Notes: generated by a model not told the origin, from the letters alone. Shown: positions 24,120-32,660, counted from the stretch's first letter. The stretch is 63,528 nucleotides of DNA from an uncultured bacterium (GCA_945831585.1 CAMACY010000005.1:1-63528), one strand, 5' to 3'. Program-made: numbers and translations.

Positions 24120-25277
24120 ATGAAAAAAGTCTTTGTTTCCGGCGCCTTCAACGTCTTGCACGCCGGGCATATCCGTTTCTTTGAAGACGCCCGCGCTCTG
24201 GGTGATTACCTCATCGTTTCTTTCCCCCCGGCGGATTTGTTGTGGAAGCTCTACGACAAAAAATCCGTGTTGGAGGACAGCGACAAGCTTGCCCTGATTA
24301 GCGCGCTCTCCTGTGTGGATGAGGTGGTGCTCTCCACGGACAACGATGAGGTGCTTTCCTTCGCCTCGGCGGTGGAAAAGACCCACCCCGACATTCTCGC
24401 GGTGACGACCGACGACAAGTATGTGGATGCCAAGCGTGCCTTCTGCCTCCACCATGGCATGGATTTTGTCGTTTTGGAGAAAACGGCACCCGAGGGGCGT
24501 CCCACGAGCAGCAGCGAGGTGGTGGATCGCATCAAAGCCCCCAAGCATGTTCCCCTGCGGGTCGATTTTGCGGGCGGCTGGCTGGATGTGCCCGAGTATG
24601 CACTGCCCGGGGCCTATGTGGTCAACTGCGCTGTGTCGCCCACGGTGTCGCTGCGCGAGTGGCTCTACCGCAAGGGTGCCGGCATGGGCGGCAGCGGTGG
24701 CTGGAGCGTGCTCAACGGCTGGGATCCCGTGGCCTCGGAGCTGGGGCTGGGCGTGGGCTGGCAAGACCCCGCCGTCATTGCCGAAACCGGCGCCTGTGTG
24801 TGGAAGAGCGGCCCCAAGCCGGTGCTTGATTTCAAGAACACGGGCGAATTCCTGCGCGGATTGATGGCGGTGTACGACACGCGTATCAAGCACAACACGC
24901 CCGGCCTTTGCGGAGCGATTCAGCGCCCCTTTGCCAAAATTGCCAAGGCAGCCCGCGTGGCGCGCCTGGGGATTCAGGAGCAGGATATCAACGTGCTGGC
25001 CATCGCCGTCAACATGAGCTACAAACTGCAGCGCGCCGAGGGGCAGGCACAGCTGCCCGAGATTGGCGATTGCCTGGCGCACAAATACTGCGGCGGCGGG
25101 CACGGGGGCTACGCCCTTTATCTGTACGAGACCCCGGAGGCACGCGAAGCGGCGCTGGACGCCTGCGAGGATTTGTACCCCATCGAGCCCTACTGCCGCA
25201 CCTTCGGTAAGGACGAGCCCGTGCCTTGGCAGCCCAAGTATCTGGAGCGCTTGCGCCGCAGCGGCGCGCTCGACTGA
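24120..25277 (+). CDS. bifunctional nucleotidyltransferase-GHMP kinase fusion
   Basis: The 385-residue protein joins two catalytic modules. Residues 1-135 are a cytidylyltransferase-type domain with GAFNVLHAGH (8-17) and RPTSSS (127-132). Residues 141-345 form a compact GHMP sugar kinase: VPLRVDFAGGWLDVP (144-158), the ATP loop GMGGSGGWS (188-196) and the C-terminal motif GGGHGGYALYL (325-335). The pair would phosphorylate a sugar at C1 and then activate it with a nucleotide. It is similar in logic to HldE or the fucokinase/GDP-fucose pyrophosphorylase FKP, but with a different domain pairing. The substrate is unknown. It is followed by a strong terminator. Confidence 0.8.
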   Translation: MKKVFVSGAFNVLHAGHIRFFEDARALGDYLIVSFPPADLLWKLYDKKSVLEDSDKLALISALSCVDEVVLSTDNDEVLSFASAVEKTHPDILAVTTDDKYVDAKRAFCLHHGMDFVVLEKTAPEGRPTSSSEVVDRIKAPKHVPLRVDFAGGWLDVPEYALPGAYVVNCAVSPTVSLREWLYRKGAGMGGSGGWSVLNGWDPVASELGLGVGWQDPAVIAETGACVWKSGPKPVLDFKNTGEFLRGLMAVYDTRIKHNTPGLCGAIQRPFAKIAKAARVARLGIQEQDINVLAIAVNMSYKLQRAEGQAQLPEIGDCLAHKYCGGGHGGYALYLYETPEAREAALDACEDLYPIEPYCRTFGKDEPVPWQPKYLERLRRSGALD

Positions 25278-25314
25278 GTGGGCGTTTCTTGCTTGGCCGC
25301 AGAGCGCCGGGTGA

Positions 25315-25355
25315 ACCAAAGGCGCTGCACCGTTGTCGGGTGCAGCGCCTTTGGT
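25315..25355. terminator. bidirectional terminator
   Basis: Perfect 17-bp arms (25315-25331, 25339-25355) with a 7-nt loop between the kinase fusion and the convergent DAHP synthase gene. Confidence 0.85.
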
Positions 25356-25375
25356 GCGGAAAGGGCGGGGGTGGC

Positions 25376-26446
25376 TCAGCCTTTGCTTGCCTTGTAGCGG
25401 CGCCGTGCGCGCACACCCTCGGCCAGCGTGGCGAACATGCCCAGCGTACCCTCCCAGTCGATGCAGGCATCGGTGATGCTCACCCCGTATTGCAAGGGCT
25501 TGATGCACTTCTGATTGCCGGCGTTGATGTTGCTTTCAATCATGACGGCGGCGATGTGCTCCTCGCCCGCCGCCAGCTGCTCGGCCACGGCGGCAGCCAC
25601 CGTGGGCTGCTCCTGCCACTTCTTGTGGCTGTTGCCGTGGGAGCAGTCGATCATGATGCCGTTGGCAATGCCCGCCTTCTGCTGCAACTCCCAGGCGGCG
25701 CGCACATGCTCGGAGCCGTAGTTGGGCCCCTGCGAGGAGCCGCGCAGGATGAGGTGGCAGTCCGGGTTGCCGCTGGTGGAGACGATGGCGGAGACCCCCT
25801 CCTTGGTGACGGAAAGGAAGCAGTGCGGGTGCTCGGCGGAGATGATGCCGTCCACCGCCACCTGCACATTGCCGCCGGTGCCGTTCTTGAAGCCGATGGG
25901 CATGGAGAGCCCGCTGGCCAGCTCGCGGTGCACTTGGCTCTCGGTCGTGCGGGCGCCGATGGCGCCCCAGGCGATGAGGTCGCTGATGTACTGCGGGGTG
26001 ATGACATCCAAAAACTCCGTGGCGGAGGGCACGCCCATCTCTGCCAGCCGCAGCAGTAGCCCGCGGCTCATGCGCAGTCCGCTGTTGATGCTGTAGGAGC
26101 CGTCCATGAAGGGGTCATTGATGAGCCCCTTCCAACCGACCGTCGTGCGCGGTTTTTCAAAATACACGCGCATGATGAGCAGCAGGTCGTCCTCGTACTT
26201 CTTGCGGGCGGCAGCCAGCTTGGCGGCGTAGTCGATGGCGGCGCCGGTGTCGTGGATGGAGCAGGGCCCCACCATGACCGCCAGGCGGTCATCCTCCCCC
26301 CGGATAATGCGACCGAACTCCTCGCGCGTGTCGAACACGAGTTTCTGCGCGGCAGGACTCGCGGGGAAGTCCTGCATGAGGATGGCGGGCGAAATCAGCG
26401 GACGAATGTCCGTGATGCGAACATCATCAGTTTTGAAAAAGCTCAT
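25376..26446 (-). CDS. 3-deoxy-7-phosphoheptulonate (DAHP) synthase, type I
   Basis: It condenses PEP with erythrose 4-phosphate, the first step of aromatic amino-acid synthesis. The 356-residue protein (ATG 26446) has VMVGPCSIHD, MRVYFEKPRTTVGWKG, GARTTESQVHRELASG, IGFKNGTGGN and LRGSSQGPNYG, all characteristic of the AroF/G/H family. The specific feedback type cannot be decided. It begins 4 nt after the pseudopilin gene stop. An alternative longer N-terminus would overlap the pseudopilin gene and is rejected. Confidence 0.9.
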   Translation of the reverse strand: MSFFKTDDVRITDIRPLISPAILMQDFPASPAAQKLVFDTREEFGRIIRGEDDRLAVMVGPCSIHDTGAAIDYAAKLAAARKKYEDDLLLIMRVYFEKPRTTVGWKGLINDPFMDGSYSINSGLRMSRGLLLRLAEMGVPSATEFLDVITPQYISDLIAWGAIGARTTESQVHRELASGLSMPIGFKNGTGGNVQVAVDGIISAEHPHCFLSVTKEGVSAIVSTSGNPDCHLILRGSSQGPNYGSEHVRAAWELQQKAGIANGIMIDCSHGNSHKKWQEQPTVAAAVAEQLAAGEEHIAAVMIESNINAGNQKCIKPLQYGVSITDACIDWEGTLGMFATLAEGVRARRRYKASKG

Positions 26447-26450
26447 GAAC

Positions 26451-27146
26451 TTACTTGGGGTTCTTCCACGAGTAGACATTGTCCTCAATGGCCTCGGCCT
26501 CCGCCTCAGCCGAGGTATCATTCTTCGTGTTGTTCTTGCCCTTTTTGGCGCCCTTGCGGCTCGTGGCGGCCTCGGTGTTGCCGGCTCCCTCGCCGTCAGC
26601 GCCCAGGCTGTAGACTAAGCACTTTTTGCCGCGCAGGCGCTTGGAGGTGAAGGGGTCGATGCAGCCTTTCTCCTCCTCGCAGAGCACGAGGTAGTAGGGC
26701 TGTCCCCAGGGGTCGTAGAAGTTGATGCCGTCGTTGGCATCGATGAAGAGACCGTCGCGGGGCTGCTCCTGCTCATCGGAGCGCAGGTAGGTGTCGCGGT
26801 TGGTGTTGATGCGGTTGTCGGCATCGTCCTCCTCGCGGTTGGTCAGCACCATGATGAGGCGGGCATCCTCGCCGGCCTTGGTGCGCAGGTAGATTTGATC
26901 CTGTGCATCGGGCTGCGCCTCATTGGCATCGTAGGGCATCATGCCGTTGTAATCCTGAGCAAAGCGGGTGACACCCTCCACAATGTCGGTGCAGACCTTC
27001 TTGGCTGCCGTCTTGGAGGCGTTTTCCTGAATACTCATGTAGGTGGGGTAGGCGATGCTGGCGAGCGTCGCCAGAATGGCGATGACGATGATCAGCTCAA
27101 TCAGGGTAAAGCCCCCATGGCTGCGGTGCGGGAAACGGACTTTCAT
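26451..27146 (-). CDS. GspG-type pseudopilin / prepilin-like protein
   Basis: The 231-residue product has a type II secretion/type IV pilin N-terminus: a short basic leader, the processing site G/FTLIE and the hydrophobic stalk LIIVIAILATLASIAYPTYMS. The GspG-like fold region ends with INFYDPWGQPYYLV and LVYSLGADGEG. An unusual Lys/Asn/Glu-rich tail of about 45 residues follows. Only this one pseudopilin is present; its processing peptidase could be the gene at 32838-33965. The promoter is 9 nt upstream. It shares a transcript with DAHP synthase. Confidence 0.85.
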   Translation of the reverse strand: MKVRFPHRSHGGFTLIELIIVIAILATLASIAYPTYMSIQENASKTAAKKVCTDIVEGVTRFAQDYNGMMPYDANEAQPDAQDQIYLRTKAGEDARLIMVLTNREEDDADNRINTNRDTYLRSDEQEQPRDGLFIDANDGINFYDPWGQPYYLVLCEEEKGCIDPFTSKRLRGKKCLVYSLGADGEGAGNTEAATSRKGAKKGKNNTKNDTSAEAEAEAIEDNVYSWKNPK

Positions 27147-27155
27147 ACGCCCCGA

Positions 27156-27184
27156 ATCCTATCACAATCGCTCGCCCACGGCAA
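27156..27184 (-). promoter_or_regulatory. promoter of pseudopilin gene
   Basis: TTGCCG (27184-27179), a 17-bp spacer and TAGGAT (27161-27156); 9 nt to the ATG. Confidence 0.6.
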
Positions 27185-27222
27185 GCGGAAAACAGTTCAT
27201 TTGGCAGCAAAACGAGTGCTTT

Positions 27223-28059
27223 TCAGCGGCGGCGCAGCAGTCCGTAGCGCGGGGAGAAGACATAGGCCAGCGCGAAGCAGAGCCCCAGCACCAGCGCGAT
27301 GGTGGCGCCCAGGTGCCAGCCCAGCGGGAAGGAGAGCCCGAAGGCCAGCACCGAGCCCAGCCCGCCGATGAGCCCCCCGCCCCAGAAGATGAGCTCCGTC
27401 CGGTCGGTGAGCAGGTACATGGTGGCGGCGGGGGCGACGAGCAGCCCAAGGGTCAGGAATGCGCCCACGGCTTGCAGGCTGGACACCAGCACGAGGATGA
27501 TGAGCGCCATGACGCCGTAGTTGAGCAGCGCCACGGGGATGCCCATGACGGCGGCGGCGCGCGGGTCGAAGAGCGCCAGCAGCAGGGGGCGGCGCAGCGC
27601 CGTGAGGCTCAGCACAGCGGCGGCGCCGATGGCGTAGGCAAGCACGAGGTCGCTGTCGCCCATGCTGAGGATGTTGCCGAAGAGCCAGTCGTCCACCTTC
27701 TGCTGCAAGCCCAGTCGCACCAGGATGATGTAGCCCACGGCAAAGGCCGTGGTGTGCAGCACGGAGAGCGCCGTGTCGTGCTCCACGCGCCCGGTGCGCG
27801 AGACGAAGAGCGAGCCCAGACCCACGAGCAGCCCGGCCAGCACCGCCCCCGGCAGGATGCTCAGCGGCATGAGCCCGAAGAGCAGAATGGCCAGTGCGAT
27901 GCCGGGCAGCAGGGCGCAGGAGATGGTGCCGATTTGCAGCGAGGCGCGCCGCAGCACGACCAGCGCGCTGACATAGCCGTTGGAAAAGCCGATGACGGCG
28001 CAGGCCCACAGACTGCGCTGCGCGGGCAGTTCGCGTAAAAAGTCCAGCCAATCATTCAT
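27223..28059 (-). CDS. Zn/Mn-type ABC transporter permease
   Basis: The 278-residue protein has eight or nine hydrophobic helices and the ABC-3 permease family pattern: GFSNGYVSALVVLRR near the start, LFDPRAAAVMGIP in the coupling region, and SSLQAVGAFLTLGLLVAPAATMYLL. It is the membrane channel of the four-gene metal importer encoded at 27223-30102. Its ATG overlaps the stop of the ATPase gene by ATGA. Whether Zn, Mn or Fe is carried cannot be read from the permease. Confidence 0.85.
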   Translation of the reverse strand: MNDWLDFLRELPAQRSLWACAVIGFSNGYVSALVVLRRASLQIGTISCALLPGIALAILLFGLMPLSILPGAVLAGLLVGLGSLFVSRTGRVEHDTALSVLHTTAFAVGYIILVRLGLQQKVDDWLFGNILSMGDSDLVLAYAIGAAAVLSLTALRRPLLLALFDPRAAAVMGIPVALLNYGVMALIILVLVSSLQAVGAFLTLGLLVAPAATMYLLTDRTELIFWGGGLIGGLGSVLAFGLSFPLGWHLGATIALVLGLCFALAYVFSPRYGLLRRR

Positions 28060-28823
28060 GAGGGAAAACGGTGGGGAAAGGCTTGTTGCAGCCGGGCGGG
28101 GCTCAGCACCTCGGCGGTGCGCCCGGCGGCGATGAGGCGGCGGCGCAGCAGCAGCGCCTCGTCGAAAATCTCGGGCGCGGAGGCGAGGTCGTGGTGGCTG
28201 GCGATGATGAGCCGCCCCTCGGCCGCCAGCTCGCGCAGGATGCGCGCCAGCGCCGCCGTTCCCGGCACATCCAGTCCCGTGAAGGGCTCGTCCAACAGCA
28301 GAATATGCGCCTCCTGCGCCAGCGCTCGCGCCAGGAAGACGCGCTGCTGCTGCCCGCCCGACAGCGCGCCGATTTGGCGCTCGGCCAGCTCCTCCAGGTC
28401 AAGCGTGGCGAGCGCCTTGTCGATGATGGCGCGGTCGTGCGCCCGCACCGCTCCCCAGGTGCCCAGCGCCGTCCAGCGTCCCATGGCCACCACCTCGCGC
28501 ACGGTGATGGGGAAGCGCGGGTCGATGTCGCGGCTCTGGGGCAGGTAGGCAATTTCGTGCTGCTGTCGGTGCAGGGGAGTGCCGTTCCACAGCACCGTGC
28601 CGCTCGTGGGGCGGTGCAGCCCCGCCAGCACATTGAGCAGGGTGGATTTGCCCGCGCCGTTGGGTCCCATGAGCGCCAGCGTCTGCCCGCAGCGCGCGGT
28701 GAACGAAAGCTCCTCGAGCGCGGGCTGCCCGCCGTAGGCGGCGCAAAGCCCGCACACGCAGAGCTCGTGGCGGTGGGGGTGGGGGTGTCCGCCGCCCCAG
28801 CAGATGTGGGAGTCGCTTACCAT
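28056..28823 (-). CDS. metal ABC transporter ATPase with His/Cys-rich N-terminus
   Basis: The 255-residue ATPase has a Walker A GPNGAGKST, a Q-loop LPQSRDI, a signature LSGGQQQRV, a Walker B ILLLDEPF and a switch His in ASHHDLAS. Before the fold begins there is an unusual segment, residues 5-28, rich in His and Cys (HICWGGGHPHPHRHE, then CVCGLC). It looks like a metal-binding tail. It overlaps the small membrane protein gene upstream by 7 bp and the permease gene downstream by 4 bp. Confidence 0.85.
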   Translation of the reverse strand: MVSDSHICWGGGHPHPHRHELCVCGLCAAYGGQPALEELSFTARCGQTLALMGPNGAGKSTLLNVLAGLHRPTSGTVLWNGTPLHRQQHEIAYLPQSRDIDPRFPITVREVVAMGRWTALGTWGAVRAHDRAIIDKALATLDLEELAERQIGALSGGQQQRVFLARALAQEAHILLLDEPFTGLDVPGTAALARILRELAAEGRLIIASHHDLASAPEIFDEALLLRRRLIAAGRTAEVLSPARLQQAFPHRFPS

Positions 28824-29227
28824 GAGAGGCGCAAAAGAGTGTGGAGTTGCGTGCCCGGCTGCCAATCGCTCGCGGTGCGGGTGGGGCGACCGGGCGCCTC
28901 GGCGCGCAGGCTGACGCCGTGCCAGCCGCTCTCGGCCCACTCGGCCTCCAGCTCGATTTCCGCCGCCCCCGAGGCGGGCAGGGAGAGGACGGGCAGCCAG
29001 GGAGCCGGTTCGTCCGGCGGCATCTCGGCCAGCAGCTGCCCGCCGTGCCGCAGGCACATCCGCCGGGGGTGACCATCGAAGAAGATACTGACCGGAACGC
29101 TTATCTCCTCGCGCTCCTCGCGCGCCGCTGCCGCGGCCGTCGCGCGGTGCTGCAGGAGGTAGGGCAGGGGCGCTCCCGCTGCCAGCACCCCCAGCAGGGT
29201 GCAGAAGAACATGCTGCGCGGGCTCAT
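28817..29227 (-). CDS. small anchored protein inside the metal ABC operon
   Basis: The 136-residue product has one N-terminal hydrophobic helix or uncleaved signal (MFFCTLLGVLAAGAPLPYLL). A periplasmic beta-rich domain follows, with IFFDGHPRRMCLRHGG and a final LHTLLRLSW strand. No known family is recognised. Its start overlaps the substrate-binding protein stop (ATGA) and its stop overlaps the ATPase start. Coupled translation therefore suggests a structural or regulatory part in the importer. Confidence 0.6.
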   Translation of the reverse strand: MSPRSMFFCTLLGVLAAGAPLPYLLQHRATAAAAAREEREEISVPVSIFFDGHPRRMCLRHGGQLLAEMPPDEPAPWLPVLSLPASGAAEIELEAEWAESGWHGVSLRAEAPGRPTRTASDWQPGTQLHTLLRLSW

Positions 29228-30102
29228 GGCTGCGCGCCCTCCTTCCCATCTGCCAGACCGTCGCACACCGCCTGCACGTTGCGGCGGAAGATGTCGGCAT
29301 AGCCCGGGTGCTCGGGCGAGATGCCGTCGGCGATGAGCGCCTGCGTGCCCGCACCCAGCTGCTGCGCCAGCGCCACCATGCCGCGATCCTCCTCGTAGGC
29401 CTCGGTGAACAGACATCGCGCCCCCGCGCGGCGCAGCTCGGCCAGCAGCGCGGCGAGGCTCGCGGCATCGCCCTCGCTCTCGTGAGCTACGCCGTACACC
29501 GCCACGGGGCGGAAGCCGAAGTCCGCACACCAGTGGCAAAAGGCCGCATGCCCCGTCACCAGCACCCGCTGCTCGGGCGGGATGGCGGCCAAGCGCAGAG
29601 CCGCCTCGCGGTGCAGGGCATCCAGCTCGGTCGACAGGGCGCGAAAACGCTCGGTGAACGCCGCCGCACGCTCCGGGCGCTGGCGGCAAAGCTCGCCCAG
29701 CATCACCCGCGCGGCGCGGCGCACCTGCGCGGGGGAGTTCCACCAGTGCGGGTCGGCCACCGTCGTGCCCGGCAGGCAGACATCGGGCAGTGTGGCTCCC
29801 AGCTCCACGATACGTGTTGTCTCCGGCAGCGAGCGCCGCAAATCCTCCAAATAGGGTTCCAGCCCCTTGCCGCAGGCCAGCAGCAGCGGTGCCTGCGCCG
29901 CCGCCGCCAACTCCGCCGTGCCCGGTGCAAAATCGTGCAAATCGCCCGCCCCCGAGTACAGCGGCAGCACCTGCACCTCCTCCCCCCCCAGGCGCTGCGC
30001 CAACTCGCCCAACAGGGGGTGCAGCACCGCCACACGCAGCGCATCCTGCGCCCCGAGGGCACAGGGTAGCCAGCACAAGAGGAGACAAAGCAAGCGCAAC
30101 AT
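29224..30102 (-). CDS. metal ABC transporter substrate-binding protein (ZnuA/TroA family)
   Basis: The 292-residue protein has a signal peptide (MLRLLCLLLCWLPCALGA). The cluster A-I binding fold has likely metal ligands in GDLHDFAPG, ADPHWWNS, VTGHAAFCHWC and FTEAYEED. The His-rich zinc loop of classic ZnuA is absent, so Zn versus Mn remains open. It is first in the order binding protein, small protein, ATPase, permease. No Zur-box-like dyad was identified upstream. Confidence 0.85.
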   Translation of the reverse strand: MLRLLCLLLCWLPCALGAQDALRVAVLHPLLGELAQRLGGEEVQVLPLYSGAGDLHDFAPGTAELAAAAQAPLLLACGKGLEPYLEDLRRSLPETTRIVELGATLPDVCLPGTTVADPHWWNSPAQVRRAARVMLGELCRQRPERAAAFTERFRALSTELDALHREAALRLAAIPPEQRVLVTGHAAFCHWCADFGFRPVAVYGVAHESEGDAASLAALLAELRRAGARCLFTEAYEEDRGMVALAQQLGAGTQALIADGISPEHPGYADIFRRNVQAVCDGLADGKEGAQP

Positions 30103-30199
30103 CGTTTTCCCATTGTACCGAATGCGTCAAGCCCCCCCTCTGCGGGCGGGATATGACGCGCTTTCGGGCGCTTCGGACGCGGGCTGGCGAAATCGCCGC

Positions 30200-30228
30200 T
30201 TTACAGCGCGGCGCGCCCGTGCTATTCT
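30200..30228 (+). promoter_or_regulatory. promoter of argF-sufE-methyltransferase
   Basis: TTTACA (30200-30205), a 17-bp spacer and TATTCT (30223-30228); 29 nt to the ATG. No ARG box is recognised. Confidence 0.65.
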
Positions 30229-30257
30229 CCTGCTCTCGGAACTGTTGGCACCTGTCT

Positions 30258-31166
30258 ATGAAAAACCTCCTTTCCATCGAAGAGTTGACCGCCGCCCAAA
30301 TGCAGGAGCTGCTGGCCCTGGGGCATCGTCTGAAAGCCGAGCGCGGTCACCACGCGGAACAGCCGCTGGCCGGGCAAACCTGGGCACTCATCTTCTCTAA
30401 ATCCTCCACCCGCACCCGCGTCTCCTTTGAGGTGGGCATCTCTGAGCTGGGCGGTCGCCCCATGTTCCTCTCCACCCGCGATATTCAGCTGGGGCGCGGC
30501 GAACCCATCAAAGACACCGCGCGCGTGCTCGGTCGCATGATTCACGGCGCCGTCATCCGCACCTTTGACCAGCAGGATGTGGTCGACTTTGCCGCCTACT
30601 CCGGCATCCCCACCATCAACGCCCTGACGGATCTGGAGCATCCCTGCCAAATCATGGCCGACCTGCTCACCATCGAGGAGCAGTACGGCGTCGGCAGCTG
30701 GAAGGACATGAAAATCGCCTTCCTCGGCGACGTGGACAACAACATGGGGCGCAGCTGGATGTGGGCCGCCAAGCACCTGGGCTTCACCCTCGCCCTGGCC
30801 GGCCCGCAGCAGGCCATGCCCTCCGCCGCGACGCTCGCTGCTCTCGACTGCCCGAACATCATCTGCACCACGGATGCCGCCGAGGCCGTGCGCGACTGCA
30901 TGGTCATCAACACCGACACTTGGATTTCCATGGGGCAGGAGGCAGAGAAGGGAACCAAAGAACAAGCCTTCTTCCCCTACCAAGTGAACCGCGAGCTGCT
31001 GAGCGTGGCGGCGCCGGGGCATGTGGTCATGCACTGCCTGCCCGCCTACCGCGGCTACGAAATCACCGACGAGGTGCTGGAGGGCAACGCCGCCACCATC
31101 TTCCGCGAGGCCGAAAACCGTCTGCACGCGCAGAAAGCCATTCTCTACACCCTTGCGCAGCACTGA
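30258..31166 (+). CDS. argF: ornithine carbamoyltransferase
   Basis: It forms citrulline from ornithine and carbamoyl phosphate. The 302-residue protein has the carbamoyl-phosphate loop FSKSSTRTRVSFEVG, the DLEHPCQIMADLLT motif, and the ornithine-binding NTDTWISMGQE and HCLPAYRGYEI segments. This favours an OTCase over an aspartate or acetylornithine homologue, although the two can be close: in acetylornithine enzymes the HCLP region differs. sufE follows 28 bp later. Confidence 0.85.
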   Translation: MKNLLSIEELTAAQMQELLALGHRLKAERGHHAEQPLAGQTWALIFSKSSTRTRVSFEVGISELGGRPMFLSTRDIQLGRGEPIKDTARVLGRMIHGAVIRTFDQQDVVDFAAYSGIPTINALTDLEHPCQIMADLLTIEEQYGVGSWKDMKIAFLGDVDNNMGRSWMWAAKHLGFTLALAGPQQAMPSAATLAALDCPNIICTTDAAEAVRDCMVINTDTWISMGQEAEKGTKEQAFFPYQVNRELLSVAAPGHVVMHCLPAYRGYEITDEVLEGNAATIFREAENRLHAQKAILYTLAQH

Positions 31167-31194
31167 CGACATCTTTCTTCTCGCCCCTCTGACC

Positions 31195-31608
31195 ATGAGC
31201 AGCTACGACGAGCGCATCAGCGACCTGCTCGACGACATGGCCGTCTTCGACGACTGGACCGAGCGCTACGAATACATCATCTCCCTCGGGCGCAAGCTCC
31301 CGCCCATGCCCGAGAAATACCGCAAAAACAGCAACCTCATCAAAGGCTGCCAGAGCCGCGTCTGGGTCGGCACGGAGCTGCAGGGCGGCTTGCTCATCAT
31401 CCACGCCGACAGCGACTCGCTCATTACCAAGGGGCTCATCGCCCTCTTCATCCGACTGCTCTCGGGGCTGAGTCCGGCGGATATTCTGGCAGCTGACCTG
31501 AGCAAGCTCAATGAATGCGGGCTGAAGGAGCATCTGGCCAGCACTCGCGCCAACGCGCTGTCCTCCATGGCGGCCACCATCCTGAAAGCCGCTCGAGCCG
31601 CCGCCTGA
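31195..31608 (+). CDS. sufE: SufE-family sulfur acceptor
   Basis: SufE accepts persulfide sulfur from the cysteine desulfurase SufS for Fe-S cluster assembly. The 137 residues are of normal length. The active Cys is C52 in LIKGCQSRVWVGT. The LITKGLIALFIRLLSG helix and the GLKEHLASTRANALSSM end are typical. No sufBCDS genes are nearby. A run of nine C separates it from the methyltransferase gene. Confidence 0.9.
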   Translation: MSSYDERISDLLDDMAVFDDWTERYEYIISLGRKLPPMPEKYRKNSNLIKGCQSRVWVGTELQGGLLIIHADSDSLITKGLIALFIRLLSGLSPADILAADLSKLNECGLKEHLASTRANALSSMAATILKAARAAA

Positions 31609-31611
31609 GTT

Positions 31612-31620
31612 CCCCCCCCC
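31612..31620 (+). repeat. nine-C mononucleotide tract before the methyltransferase start
   Basis: C9 lies 6 nt before ATG 31627, again where a ribosome binding site would be expected. Confidence 0.7.
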
Positions 31621-31626
31621 GCGACC

Positions 31627-32511
31627 ATGGATTTCGACCTCTCCGAACGTTTGCGCGCGCGCCGGGCCGAGGTCCCGGTCGATACCGACGCCTACCGCGT
31701 GCTGGACGGTACGGCGTGGCGCGGCGTGTTCATCGATTCCTTGGCCGAGCGCCTGCTCGTCTCCCTGCGCGATGTTGAGCTGCCCGCCGCCTTGGAGGAG
31801 CAGCTGCGCGCCTGCGGACTGCCCGTCTACCTCAAGCGTCTGGACAACGACACCAAGCTGCCGCCCCGCCACATCCTCGGCGAGCCCCTGCCGCCGCGCT
31901 TCGGCGTGCTGGAGAACGGCATCACCTACCTACTCGACCTCAGCGCCGGCTACTCGCAGGGGCTCTTTCTCGACCAGCGGCTCAACCGTGCCGAGGTGCG
32001 GCGCCGCTGCCGCCGCGGCATGCGCCTGCTCAATACCTTTGCCTACACCGGAGCCTTCTCCGTCTGCGCCGCCCTGGCCGGAGCCGAAACCACCACCCTC
32101 GACCTCGCCCAGCCCTGCCTGAGCTGGTGCCGCGAGAACATGGCGCTCAACGGCATCGACCCCGCGCAGCACCACTTCTGCAAGGGCGACACCCTGCATT
32201 GGCTGGAGCGCTTCGAGCGCCAAGGGCGCCGCTTCGACGCCATCATCCTCGACCCGCCCACCTTCTCCCGCGATGCCAAAGGGCGCATCTGGCGCGTGGA
32301 GAGCGACTACGACCGCCTGGTCGCGCGCGCGGCAGCCTGCCTCGCCCCGCACGGCTGGCTGCTCTGCACCACCAACTGCCGCAAACTCAGCCACGCCGCT
32401 TTCCGCAACCGCGTGGCGGCAGGCATCCCCGGCGCGCAGCTCAGCCCCGCCCCCATGCCCCCCGAATTCGACGGCGAGAACTACCTCAAAGGGCTTTGGG
32501 CGCAGCGCTGA
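31627..32511 (+). CDS. RlmI-like class I SAM-dependent methyltransferase
   Basis: The 294-residue protein has a short N-terminal region with YLKRLDNDTKLPPRHILGEP, the EE-domain-like part before the catalytic fold. A Rossmann methyltransferase follows: LFLDQRLNRAEVRR, SAM motif LLNTFAYTGAFSVCAALAGA, acidic TTLDLAQP, and the catalytic-type IILDPPTFSR. This pattern fits 23S rRNA m5C methyltransferases RlmI/RlmK, but the PUA domain is lacking. The target is therefore uncertain. It is third in the argF operon. Confidence 0.75.
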   Translation: MDFDLSERLRARRAEVPVDTDAYRVLDGTAWRGVFIDSLAERLLVSLRDVELPAALEEQLRACGLPVYLKRLDNDTKLPPRHILGEPLPPRFGVLENGITYLLDLSAGYSQGLFLDQRLNRAEVRRRCRRGMRLLNTFAYTGAFSVCAALAGAETTTLDLAQPCLSWCRENMALNGIDPAQHHFCKGDTLHWLERFERQGRRFDAIILDPPTFSRDAKGRIWRVESDYDRLVARAAACLAPHGWLLCTTNCRKLSHAAFRNRVAAGIPGAQLSPAPMPPEFDGENYLKGLWAQR

Positions 32512-32597
32512 GAGGGGGCAGGGGGGCGAAGACGCCTCTTTTCGGTGCCGCATGTCCCCGCTTTCGGGAAAAAAAGCCTGAAAACACTCAATTTTGC

Positions 32598-32626
32598 TTG
32601 ACCTCGCGGCGGGCTTCCGCTAAAAT
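32598..32626 (+). promoter_or_regulatory. promoter of tRNA-Cys
   Basis: TTGACC (32598-32603), a 17-bp spacer and TAAAAT (32621-32626). Confidence 0.8.
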
Positions 32627-32660
32627 CTCCCCCGCAACCGCCTTTTGGCGCTTGCATGTC

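Noticed and set aside
30103..30150. Promoter or Zur box of the metal ABC operon
   Set aside because: TTGACG and TACAAT occur on the minus strand but only 7 bp apart, which is not a functional spacing. No Zur-like dyad was found.
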